DNA of 48,873 nt from Acetivibrio sp. MSJd-27 (GTDB taxonomy: Bacteria; Bacillota; Clostridia; UMGS1840; HGM11507): contig NZ_JAHLPV010000018.1 in assembly GCF_018918095.1 (NCBI RefSeq), forward strand, positions 1 to 48,873, in the 5' to 3' direction. Made by a program: the position numbers and the translations under genes. Within the stretch, counting starts at the first letter, position 1. Each line of letters starts with the position of its first letter. This document shows positions 32,526 to 40,208 of the stretch, in pieces. The notes beneath the pieces are model-generated. The model had not been told where the DNA came from and did not search any database. It saw only the letters and a program-made list of their open reading frames with translations.

Positions 32526-32562
32526 AAAACGCCAAAGGATCGATAGGATCCTTTGGCGTTAT
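32526..32562. terminator. Bidirectional terminator between convergent genes
   Basis: AACGCCAAAGGATC and GATCCTTTGGCGTT make a perfect 14-bp stem with a five-base loop. It lies between the cysteine-rich protein gene and mutY. Confidence 0.85.
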
Positions 32563-32571
32563 TCTTTTGCT

Positions 32572-33630
32572 TCAATAAGGGGCTTTCCCCTGTTCTTTCT
32601 CTAATATTTTCGTATAAAACTGAAAGGCTGACGGGATCGGAAAACGGTCCTGACGCTCTTCTTTGGTTGTCCAGAGAAACCGAGCGCTCTCCTGCTCCAC
32701 ATCAACTTGAAAGCCCTTCATATGCCATTCCACATGGCTGAAAATATGCTTCGCTTTCCCCGTCTCTTTTATGGAAACCATCTGCATTCCCCATTTCTCA
32801 ACCTGTCTTCGTATCTGCTCGTCGCTGAGATACCCGTCCAGGTTGGGAAATTCATATAGCCCTGCCAGCAACCCTTTTTCCTGCCGTTTTCGGATCGCTG
32901 TTTTTTTACCGCAGATCAATAGAAGAACCGTTTTCTCCTCTATTTTCCGTGCTTTTTTTGTATTCTTTTGGGGAAAATCCAAAGGGTTTCCCTGCCTTTC
33001 CGCCTCACAGATCTCTTTCAGAGGACAAATCTCACATTTCGGCAGACCGTTCGGCAAACAAACTGTGGCTCCCAATTCCATCAAGGCTTGATTCATATCT
33101 CCTGCTCTTGCAGGCGGAAGAATATCCCGAACCTTCTCTTCCATCTCCCGCTTTACCTTCGAATCGCTCACATTGGAGTAGTCTGCCGTCACACGGGTAA
33201 TCACCCGCAGCACATTGCCGTCCACAGCCGGCGCGGGTATGCCGAAAGCAATGGAGGAGATCGCCCCTGCGGTATAAGGCCCAATGCCCGGCAATTTCAA
33301 AAGCTCGTCATATGCGGCAGGCAGCCTACCTCCAAACTCCTCCGCAGCGAGCTGCGCTGCTTTTTTCAAATTTCGTGCCCGACTGTAATACCCCAGCCCT
33401 TCCCAGAGCTTCATCAGCTTATCATCATCCGCTTCAGCCAGCGCCGTGATATCCGGCAGCTGTGACACAAACCGCTCAAAGTAAGGCTTTACCGCCTCCA
33501 CCCGGGTTTGCTGGAGCATAATCTCGGAAATCCACACCCGGTAAGGCGTCGGTTCCTCCCGCCAGGGCAACACTCTGGCATTCCTGTCATACCACGCAAG
33601 AAGCGGTTCAACGATCCATCCCAATACCAT
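32572..33630 (-). CDS. mutY: A/G-specific adenine glycosylase
   Basis: MutY removes adenine mispaired with 8-oxoguanine. The 352-residue protein shows MLQQTRVEAVKPYFERF with the catalytic Glu, the helix-hairpin-helix LPGIGPYTAGAISSIAFG, and PAVDGNVLRVITR with the catalytic Asp. A four-cysteine iron-sulfur loop (CLPNGLPKCEICPLKEIC) follows, with seven residues between the first two cysteines, and a C-terminal Nudix-like recognition domain (KHIFSHVEWHMKGFQVDV). The gene begins 23 bases inside the end of the Nudix hydrolase gene, so they are cotranscribed. Confidence 0.95.
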   Translation of the reverse strand: MVLGWIVEPLLAWYDRNARVLPWREEPTPYRVWISEIMLQQTRVEAVKPYFERFVSQLPDITALAEADDDKLMKLWEGLGYYSRARNLKKAAQLAAEEFGGRLPAAYDELLKLPGIGPYTAGAISSIAFGIPAPAVDGNVLRVITRVTADYSNVSDSKVKREMEEKVRDILPPARAGDMNQALMELGATVCLPNGLPKCEICPLKEICEAERQGNPLDFPQKNTKKARKIEEKTVLLLICGKKTAIRKRQEKGLLAGLYEFPNLDGYLSDEQIRRQVEKWGMQMVSIKETGKAKHIFSHVEWHMKGFQVDVEQESARFLWTTKEERQDRFPIPSAFQFYTKILEKEQGKAPY

Positions 33631-34186
33631 TTTCTCTAATCCTTCCCGTCAGTTTCCGATAAATCGGCAGCATGTGCTGTTCTCGGCTATATTGCTCAAT
33701 TTGGTATAAATATATCCATTTTACAGCGGTATTTTCATCCTTTTTGGGACGGATTGGCTGATCCTCGTCCGCAATGAGAAGGTAGGCGGCGCACAGATGC
33801 AAATGGGGACTTACATAACTTCCGTTTTTCCAATGGCCATGCACCGGCAGAATATCAAGAGAAGCAATCTCAAACGAAAGAGGGTCAACCTGCACAAGAC
33901 CGGTCTCCTCCTTTGCCTCTTTGACGGCAACCTGCAAAAGATCGCCGTTCCCATCGGCATGCCCTCCTGTCCATCCCCATGCATCATAAATGCGGTGATA
34001 CGCAAACAGACATTTATCCAAATCCTGATTCAATATAAACCCGGAGCTTGTAAAGTGTACTGCCCGGCAGTCGCGCCAAAGCAGGCGTTGACCGCAGCTT
34101 TCCATCAGCTCCAGCATCATGGCCTTATCCCGTTTCTCCTGCTCACATCGGGGCTGATACCGCTTTATCTGTTCTCTGTAATCCAT
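33608..34186 (-). CDS. Nudix hydrolase
   Basis: The 192-residue protein carries a slightly divergent Nudix box (GGHADGNGDLLQVAVKEAKE then ETGL near residues 73-96), with KE in place of the usual RE before EExGL. The family hydrolyses nucleoside diphosphates linked to another group. The central region (GWTGGHADGNGD, HLHLCAAYLLIA) is like the Nudix proteins of the IDI/ADP-ribose-like type in Clostridia. Sharing an operon with mutY suggests cleaning of oxidised nucleotides, though MutT activity is not proven. AAGGAT is 10 bases before the ATG, and the gene lies 12 bases after the acyl-CoA ligase gene. Confidence 0.85.
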   Translation of the reverse strand: MDYREQIKRYQPRCEQEKRDKAMMLELMESCGQRLLWRDCRAVHFTSSGFILNQDLDKCLFAYHRIYDAWGWTGGHADGNGDLLQVAVKEAKEETGLVQVDPLSFEIASLDILPVHGHWKNGSYVSPHLHLCAAYLLIADEDQPIRPKKDENTAVKWIYLYQIEQYSREQHMLPIYRKLTGRIRENGIGMDR

Positions 34187-34198
34187 TGGCAGATATCC

Positions 34199-35863
34199 TT
34201 ATTTATGATCATTGTTTCTGATTTGAGCCCGTTTGATTTTTCCTCCTAATGTTTTTGGAAGTTCATCAACAAACTCGACAATTCTCGGATATTTATAGGG
34301 CGCAGTTGCTTTTTTAACATGATTCTGCAGCTCCTTTACAAGCTCGTCCGAGGCGGTGTAACCCTTTGCGAGAACAATCGTGGCCTTGACCACCTGGCCT
34401 CTTATCGGATCAGGAGCCGCGGTGATGGCGCACTCAACAACCGCGGGGTGTTCGATCAGCGCGCTTTCCACCTCAAAGGGGCCGATCCGATATCCGGAAC
34501 ATTTGATAACGTCATCATGCCGTCCGACAAAGGTATAATAACCATTGTTATCTCTCCAGGCAACATCTTTTAAATTATAGTTTCCGTCTCCCATCGCAAG
34601 ATTTGTCTGCTCTTCGTTTTTATAATAGCCTACAAACAGACCAACAGGCGGTTTTTTCTTCACATTGAAAATAACAATTTCGCCCTCTTCCCCGCTGTCA
34701 CAAACTTCACCGTTTTCATTTACCAGCCGGATATCATAGATGGGGGAAGGCTTTCCCATTGACCCTGGAATCGGTTCAAACCATTCAAAATCGGCGAACA
34801 GAACCGTTCCCTCTGTCTGACCGAAACCGGTATGGATTTTCCCTCCCGTGAGTTTAAGCCACCGGTTGAAAACCTCAGCATTCAGCGGTTCCCCTGCGGT
34901 TGCCCAGTTTTCTATGCTGGATAAATCGTAGCTTTTTACATCCTCCTGAAGCATAAAGCGGTACATGGTAGGCGGCGCGCAAAAGGTTGTGAGTTTATAA
35001 TTCTGCATGATTTCTAAAAGCTTGGAGGGAATGAATTTATCCATATCATAACAGAAAACGGTTGCGCCGCAGCACCACTGACCATAAATTTTACCCCAGC
35101 CAAACTTCGCCCAACCGGAATCGGAAACGCTCATGTGAAGCTTGTTTTCCTGCACCCTCTGCCAATATTTTGCTGTTACGATTTGTCCAAGAGGGTGGAA
35201 ATGGTTATGCATAACCATCTTTGGCATCCCCGTGGTTCCGGATGTAAAATAGATCTGCATGATATCGGAGCCTTTTACCGCGTTCTCCCCCACAGGTCTT
35301 TCCAATTCATTTGAACAGTTTTCGATTTCCCTATTGAAATTAAACCATCCATCTCTATCCGTATTTCCGACAAGGCCAATATTTTTCACGCACGGCATTT
35401 CGGGAAGCGCTTTTTCAACCTGTTCCACGACATAACTGTCGTTTACACAGAGGAACATTTCAATATTCGCGGCATTTGCACGGTATGCGATATCCTTTTT
35501 GGTAAGCTGCAAGGTTCCGGGAATAAAGATAACTCCTAATTTTATCAACGCCGTCGCACATACCCAGTATTCCCAGCGTCTTCTTAAAATAAGCATAACG
35601 ACGGAGCCCTTCTTTAAGCCCTTCGACTGAAAAAAGTTCGCCGCTTTGTTGCTTAATTTACTCATCTGTTCGTATGTAAAAGTATACTCCTCGCCGTGGT
35701 CATTGCACCAGACCAAAGCTCTGTAATCCTTCTGCTCTTTTGCCCAGCCGTCAACGATATCAAACCCAAAGTTGAAATCTTCCGGCGTGTTTACCATGTA
35801 ATTCTCCTTGAAATCTTCATAGGAGTCAAATTCCTTTCTGGGTAAAAAACGATCTAATATCAT
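34199..35863 (-). CDS. AMP-forming acyl-CoA ligase (medium-chain type)
   Basis: The 554-residue enzyme activates a carboxylic acid with ATP and joins it to CoA. Adenylate-forming motifs are in order: YFTSGTTGMPKMVMHNHF (phosphate loop, near 209), GFGQTEGTV (near 344), GRHDDVIKCSGYRIGPFEVE (near 440) and the C-terminal catalytic Lys in LGGKIKRAQIR (near 545). The overall length and the GQWCCGATVF segment fit medium-chain acyl-CoA synthetases. The XRE-cupin regulator gene lies directly upstream, a common pairing in Clostridia, so the ligase is probably under its control. Confidence 0.9.
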   Translation of the reverse strand: MILDRFLPRKEFDSYEDFKENYMVNTPEDFNFGFDIVDGWAKEQKDYRALVWCNDHGEEYTFTYEQMSKLSNKAANFFQSKGLKKGSVVMLILRRRWEYWVCATALIKLGVIFIPGTLQLTKKDIAYRANAANIEMFLCVNDSYVVEQVEKALPEMPCVKNIGLVGNTDRDGWFNFNREIENCSNELERPVGENAVKGSDIMQIYFTSGTTGMPKMVMHNHFHPLGQIVTAKYWQRVQENKLHMSVSDSGWAKFGWGKIYGQWCCGATVFCYDMDKFIPSKLLEIMQNYKLTTFCAPPTMYRFMLQEDVKSYDLSSIENWATAGEPLNAEVFNRWLKLTGGKIHTGFGQTEGTVLFADFEWFEPIPGSMGKPSPIYDIRLVNENGEVCDSGEEGEIVIFNVKKKPPVGLFVGYYKNEEQTNLAMGDGNYNLKDVAWRDNNGYYTFVGRHDDVIKCSGYRIGPFEVESALIEHPAVVECAITAAPDPIRGQVVKATIVLAKGYTASDELVKELQNHVKKATAPYKYPRIVEFVDELPKTLGGKIKRAQIRNNDHK

Positions 35864-35886
35864 ATGTAAAATCTCTCTTTCCTCTA

Positions 35887-36438
35887 TTACTCAGCAATCA
35901 TTGTAAGAAATCTCGCCTTTTTATCCCCGTGGCATTTCTGCCCGTGAGGATGAGTGGGATTGAAATAAATGGAATCTCCCTCATTTAAAATCAGTTCTTT
36001 TCCATCAAACACAACCGCCACGGAACCTTCCAGTACAAGATTAAATTCCTGACCGGAATGAGCTACCAAATCAGCCGGTTTATCCGACGGATCCAAGGTT
36101 ACCAGCAAGGGCTGCATAATTTTATGGCTGTAACGGAAAGCCAGATCCTCAAACCGATATCCTGGATATCTGCTGACACTTTTGCCTTCTCCTCGTTTTA
36201 CGATATGGTAGGTGTCAAGTTTTGCACCGACACCTGTAACAATCTCTGTAAAGTCCACGCCGAATTTATTGGCAATTTCATAAATGACGCTGATCGGGAT
36301 ATTCTCCCCGTTTAGCTCGTAGCCCGCATAAACGCTTTCATCGATGCCAAGCTCTTCTGCCAGCTGTTTCTGGGAATATCCGCAGACTTCACGCAATTCC
36401 CTGATCCGCGCCGAAATCTCATTGAATTCTTTTTTCAT
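35887..36438 (-). CDS. XRE-family regulator with C-terminal cupin domain
   Basis: The 183-residue protein has an N-terminal lambda-repressor-type helix-turn-helix (IRELREVCGYSQKQLAEELG, residues about 10-60) and a C-terminal cupin (HSGQEFNLVLEGSVAVVFDG, residues about 110-180) with YFNPTHPHGQKC. The cupin may bind a small acid or acyl-CoA that tells the repressor to release DNA. It lies 23 bases before the acyl-CoA ligase gene and is transcribed with it, together with the Nudix and mutY genes. Its promoter is embedded in a dispersed repeat. Confidence 0.9.
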   Translation of the reverse strand: MKKEFNEISARIRELREVCGYSQKQLAEELGIDESVYAGYELNGENIPISVIYEIANKFGVDFTEIVTGVGAKLDTYHIVKRGEGKSVSRYPGYRFEDLAFRYSHKIMQPLLVTLDPSDKPADLVAHSGQEFNLVLEGSVAVVFDGKELILNEGDSIYFNPTHPHGQKCHGDKKARFLTMIAE

Positions 36439-36476
36439 AACAATGATCCTTTCCGTTTTATAATAGATATGTTTTT

Positions 36477-36527
36477 ATTATAACAAGATAAAAACGCTTT
36501 TGCAAGGCAAAAGCCGTCATAAAAATG
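36477..36527 (-). repeat. Promoter-bearing dispersed repeat, copy upstream of the XRE-cupin gene
   Basis: On the minus strand TTGCAA (complement 36500-36505) and TATAAT (complement 36477-36482) are 17 bp apart, 38 bases before the start codon. The surrounding 50 bases, including the spacer AAGCGTTTTTATCTTGT, closely match a copy in front of rph (46610-46660). Confidence 0.7.
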
Positions 36528-36561
36528 CATAGAGCAGAGTGCAGCATCTATTTTAACGATC

Positions 36562-36591
36562 AAAAAGCAGGCGCCCAATGCACCTGCTTTT
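36562..36591 (-). terminator. Terminator of the hydrogenase operon
   Basis: AAAAGCAGG and CCTGCTTTT pair across an 11-base loop, followed by a T tract on the minus strand, six bases after the gene end. Confidence 0.75.
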
Positions 36592-36596
36592 CCATT

Positions 36597-38108
36597 CTAT
36601 TCTTCCAATCCTTTAATCAGATCGTTTTGAGTGGGTGACTGCATTTCGGAAGATGTGCTGAATTTTTTTACCGCAACCGTTGCCTTGGCCGGAGGTGTTA
36701 ATGTTCCAGGTCCGCCTACGCATCCGCCGGGGCACGCCATCCCTTCCAGCAGATAGCCGTTCCGCTTACCGGCTTTCGCAATCATCATCATCTTTTTGCA
36801 GTTGGAAAGTCCCTCCGCGCGGTCAATTTTCATCTCCACTTCGGGATAAAATTCCTTTACACAACCCGCAATCGCTTCGCAGACGCCACCCGCGACCGCA
36901 TAGCCGCGTCCTGCTTTTGAGGCTTGATTTACCTTCTGATCATCATCGTAATCGTCAAATTCAATTCCCTTTGCAACCATCATACCCATAAGTTCTTCAA
37001 AAGTGATAACAAAATCAATGTAGGGCCGAACTTCCTCGCGGGAAGCTTCCAGCTTCTTGGAAATACAGGGACCGATAAACACCACAATGGCATCCTCGTT
37101 TTCTTTTTTGATCAGCTTGCCCGTAGCGACCATAGGGGTCGAGGATTCTGATATGCACGCTGCATACTCCGGAAAATTCTTCTTTGCCATCGCCGCCCAG
37201 GACGGACAGCAGGAGGTTCCGAGAAAGGGCTGTTTTCCATTTGCCACGTGATTTACATAGTGATGCGCTTCCTCCACTGCTCCGGCATCCGCGCCAATAG
37301 CAACCTCATACACCTCATGGAAACCCAAAGCCTTGATTGCCTCAAAAACCTTTTCCGGCGTAGCCAATGGTCCAAACTGAGAGATAAAAGAGGGGGCGAT
37401 TGCCGCACATACTTTTTTATTGTTTTTAATCGCTGTAATAATCTGATATAACTCTGACTTGTCCGCAATTGCCGCAAAAGGACAGCTTACGATGCACATG
37501 CCGCAAGCCACGCAGACATCATGATTGATTTTTGCCCTGCCCAAATGGTCACTCTCAATCGCGTCTACACCACAGGCCGCGGCACAGGGCCGCTTGTAGT
37601 TCGTAATCGCATTGTAGGGGCAGACCTCCGCACATCTGCCGCACCGGACACATTTGTCCTGATCGATGTGAGATCTTCCGTGGACAATCGAAACCGCCTT
37701 CACCGGACAGACCGATGTACACGGATGAGCAAGACAATTCCTGCAGTTATCCGTCACCATATAAGAATTGGGAGGACAGGCAGCACAGGCAAAGCTGATC
37801 ACATTCACCAAAGGATCTTCCAGCTTGATCTCATCACAGCGATACTTGTGCAAACCTTTTGAAATAACAGAGTGCTCATCAACCCTTCGGATTGGCATTC
37901 CCATAGCAAGCCGCAGACGCTCCCCTACGATCGCCCTCTCCATGAAAACGCTTTCGCGGTACTGTGGAATTTCCCCCGGAATAATGGTATATGGAATCTC
38001 GTCAAAATCGTGATCCGATTTATCCGAATAAGCCAGCTTCGCAATCTCCGTAAAAACCTGACGGCGGATCTTTGTAACCGGCGTATAAATACCTCTCATT
38101 AGCATCAT
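36597..38108 (-). CDS. [FeFe] hydrogenase-like protein with multiple iron-sulfur clusters
   Basis: The 503-residue protein has four ferredoxin-type cysteine groups at about residues 108-210 (CRNCLAHPCTSVCP, CVRCGRCAEVCP, PCAAACG, CVACGMCIVSCP), followed by the H-cluster domain. The three H-cluster motifs are present in modified form: GTSCCPSW (298-304), FIGPCISKKLEA (345-355) and GMACPGGCVGG (456-466). In classical group A enzymes the second motif reads MPC; here it is GPC, as in group B-like proteins. The enzyme should interconvert protons and H2 or act as a sensor. The reading frame has three possible ATGs (38108, 38105, 38096), and the first overlaps the stop of the ferredoxin gene. HydE, F and G are not in this window. 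Confidence 0.85.
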   Translation of the reverse strand: MMLMRGIYTPVTKIRRQVFTEIAKLAYSDKSDHDFDEIPYTIIPGEIPQYRESVFMERAIVGERLRLAMGMPIRRVDEHSVISKGLHKYRCDEIKLEDPLVNVISFACAACPPNSYMVTDNCRNCLAHPCTSVCPVKAVSIVHGRSHIDQDKCVRCGRCAEVCPYNAITNYKRPCAAACGVDAIESDHLGRAKINHDVCVACGMCIVSCPFAAIADKSELYQIITAIKNNKKVCAAIAPSFISQFGPLATPEKVFEAIKALGFHEVYEVAIGADAGAVEEAHHYVNHVANGKQPFLGTSCCPSWAAMAKKNFPEYAACISESSTPMVATGKLIKKENEDAIVVFIGPCISKKLEASREEVRPYIDFVITFEELMGMMVAKGIEFDDYDDDQKVNQASKAGRGYAVAGGVCEAIAGCVKEFYPEVEMKIDRAEGLSNCKKMMMIAKAGKRNGYLLEGMACPGGCVGGPGTLTPPAKATVAVKKFSTSSEMQSPTQNDLIKGLEE

Positions 38109-38377
38109 TCTCCTTTTTTGTTCACAATGGATATGATATGCGACATGACGCTTTCACTGTCTGCATTCTCAATCAACTCTCCATCCACACGCACGAAGGG
38201 ACCACACTTGCCCTCCTTACAAAGTCCAAAACATTTGCTGGTTACAATATCTATCTTTCGATCCAGTCGCAGCTGCTGCTTTAATGATGACAGGCTCTGA
38301 ATGGATGCGACAATGTCCATTGCCCCCATCATAACGCACTGAGTCCCGGAACAAACTTCAACTTTGATTTTTTTCAC
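38105..38377 (-). CDS. Thioredoxin-like [2Fe-2S] ferredoxin domain protein
   Basis: The 90-residue protein matches NuoE/HoxE-like ferredoxins: CSGTQC at the start and SKCFGLCKEGKCGPFV later, giving the C-x4-C and C-x3-C cluster ligands. It probably shuttles electrons to the adjacent [FeFe] hydrogenase-like protein. The frame is open up to an ATG at 38410, but that codon has no ribosome binding site. GGAG eight bases before the GTG at 38377, and the family's usual short N-terminus, favour the GTG. Confidence 0.8.
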   Translation of the reverse strand: MKKIKVEVCSGTQCVMMGAMDIVASIQSLSSLKQQLRLDRKIDIVTSKCFGLCKEGKCGPFVRVDGELIENADSESVMSHIISIVNKKGE

Positions 38378-38437
38378 CTTAGCCACTCCGCCTTTCCCTG
38401 GATTTCTCATCCAATTTATTCTTTTACAGTTAGCTAA

Positions 38438-38466
38438 ATTATACTATTTTTCAGGCAGAAAATCAA
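38438..38466 (-). promoter_or_regulatory. Promoter of the ferredoxin-hydrogenase operon
   Basis: TTGATT (complement 38461-38466) and TATAAT (complement 38438-38443) are 17 bp apart on the minus strand. The palindrome TTAGCTAA overlaps the end of the -10 region and could be an operator. Confidence 0.6.
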
Positions 38467-38492
38467 TACCAAGTTGATAAAAGGTTAACAAT

Positions 38493-39857
38493 CTATAGCT
38501 GTATCATTCCAAACGTATTTAAAATGGATGAAATCAATGTTATCACAACAGCCACAGGCGTGATATATTTTATCAATATCAGATACCATTTTTCCCGGTG
38601 AAAGGCTGAGGATTTTTTGATCTCGTCCGTCAAATGCCACGTTCCCCAGATATAGCTGACAAGAATACAGGTCATCACTGCACCCAGAGGCATCAACAGC
38701 TGATTGGTGCAAAAATCGGTAAAATCAAGAATATTCATCCCAAAAATGGAAACTGAGTCCCAAATTCCGTATCCCAGCGAGGCGGGGATACCAGCCAGGA
38801 ATGCAATCAGACCAACCAAAATGGTGCAGCTCTTTCGCTTTAGATGTAATTTCTCCTTCCAGGTCGAAATTACAGTCTCCATCAGTGCAATGGAGGACGT
38901 AAGGGCGGCAAAGAAAATGAGAAGAAAGAATGTGCCGCCGATCCATCCCGAAAAAGGCATCTTTATAAAAACTTTAGGCAGCGTGATAAATACCAGAGTA
39001 GAGCCCGCCTGAAGTGCATTTTCCAAAGACTCCGAACTGGAGGAAAATACAGCAAAGATAGCTGGTATAACCATAAAGCCTGCCAAAAGTGCAATTCCTG
39101 TGTCAAACAACTCAATTTTCTTTGTCGCCTTTTCCAGATCGATATCCTTTCGGACGTACGAACCATATGTGATGGTCACACCCATACCTAGGGAAAGTGA
39201 GAAGAACATCTGCCCCAAAGCTGCCAGCACCGCACGAAAAGACAGTTTTGAGAAATCGGGAACAAGATAGTATTTTAATCCCTCCAGGGCGCCGTCCATA
39301 CTTAGGGCAAAGATGCTTACTATAATCGAAAGAATAATCAGTGCAGGCATCAAAACTTTATTGAGCCGCTCCACTCCATTCTGTACGCCAAGCATCACCA
39401 CAAACATGTTAAACAGCACAAATAAAGCCTGAAATAAGACCGGCCATGTGGCTTTTGAGATAAATCCGTCAAAAAAACCGTCTCCGGCGGCAAGGAGTTC
39501 ATTACCGGAAAAATACACCGTGATAAATTTTAAAATCCATCCTCCAATCACGCAGTAATAGGACAGGATTAAAAAAGCAACCAGAACCGCAATATATCCT
39601 AGAAAGGTGAACTTTCTGTTTATCTTCCGGTAAGCATCCACTACATTGCAGTGAAACTTTCTCCCAATCGCCGCTTCGGTCAGTACCAGAGAAAAACCAA
39701 TGGTAGCGACAAAAATGATATACAGCAGAACAAAACTGCCTCCCCCATATTTGGTGGCTAGCGTGGGAAAACGCCATAAATTCCCCAATCCAACTGCAGA
39801 ACCTGCCGTAGCTAAAATAAATCCCAAGTGACCGGAAAACATTTTTCTTTTTCCCAT
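38493..39857 (-). CDS. Sodium-dependent transporter (NSS/SNF family)
   Basis: The 454-residue protein has 11-12 membrane helices and the family signature GSAVGLGNLWRFPTL near residue 18, which holds the sodium and substrate sites. Bacterial members take up amino acids or amines with sodium. GGGGG precedes the ATG. No specific substrate can be named. It is transcribed alone, in the same direction as the hydrogenase operon, with no obvious terminator in between. Confidence 0.92.
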   Translation of the reverse strand: MGKRKMFSGHLGFILATAGSAVGLGNLWRFPTLATKYGGGSFVLLYIIFVATIGFSLVLTEAAIGRKFHCNVVDAYRKINRKFTFLGYIAVLVAFLILSYYCVIGGWILKFITVYFSGNELLAAGDGFFDGFISKATWPVLFQALFVLFNMFVVMLGVQNGVERLNKVLMPALIILSIIVSIFALSMDGALEGLKYYLVPDFSKLSFRAVLAALGQMFFSLSLGMGVTITYGSYVRKDIDLEKATKKIELFDTGIALLAGFMVIPAIFAVFSSSSESLENALQAGSTLVFITLPKVFIKMPFSGWIGGTFFLLIFFAALTSSIALMETVISTWKEKLHLKRKSCTILVGLIAFLAGIPASLGYGIWDSVSIFGMNILDFTDFCTNQLLMPLGAVMTCILVSYIWGTWHLTDEIKKSSAFHREKWYLILIKYITPVAVVITLISSILNTFGMIQL

Positions 39858-39923
39858 GATGTCCCCCTTTTCTCATAAAAATGATGAATAAAGTGTTAAT
39901 TTTCTATCAAAATAGGATAAATA

Positions 39924-39952
39924 ATTTTATTAACTGATGACTTTTGTGTCAA
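39924..39952 (-). promoter_or_regulatory. Promoter of the NSS transporter gene
   Basis: TTGACA (complement 39947-39952) and TAAAAT (complement 39924-39929) are 17 bp apart on the minus strand, 67 bases before the start codon. Confidence 0.7.
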
Positions 39953-39963
39953 AGTAGGATATA

Positions 39964-40091
39964 ATAACCTTAAGAAATATCACGAAATCATAGATTTCTA
40001 TATTCCGAAAGAACATTGAAACGCAATATTACGGCGACATCCCGCCGCCTTCATTGTTCCGTTATAGATAACCTTAAGAAATATCACGAAA
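39964..40091 (+). repeat. 24-bp perfect direct repeat in the NSS / AI-2E intergenic region
   Basis: The sequence ATAACCTTAAGAAATATCAC followed by GAAA occurs at 39964-39987 and 40068-40091. The 104-base period contains a GAAATC-ATA-GATTTC hairpin and a CCCGCCGCCTT string followed by GTTATA, which may be a remnant of the multi-hairpin repeat. The first copy overlaps a TATAAT at 39960-39965. The 351-bp gap holds no gene. Confidence 0.6.
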
Positions 40092-40208
40092 GCAAAGAAC
40101 GCTACGCTCTGCAGGCGAAGGTGATTCTTTTCTCCATCCTAGAAGCAAGGTGCCTGTTCTGCCGCAAATGACAGCAAAAAGTGGGATTGGATTTTAAAAG
40201 GGGAATTC

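Noticed and set aside
32570-32590. Another copy of the multi-hairpin repeat, because TTCAATAAGGGGC occurs here
   Set aside because: Only the first 12 or so bases match, and the sequence lies in the end of mutY; the hairpins are absent.
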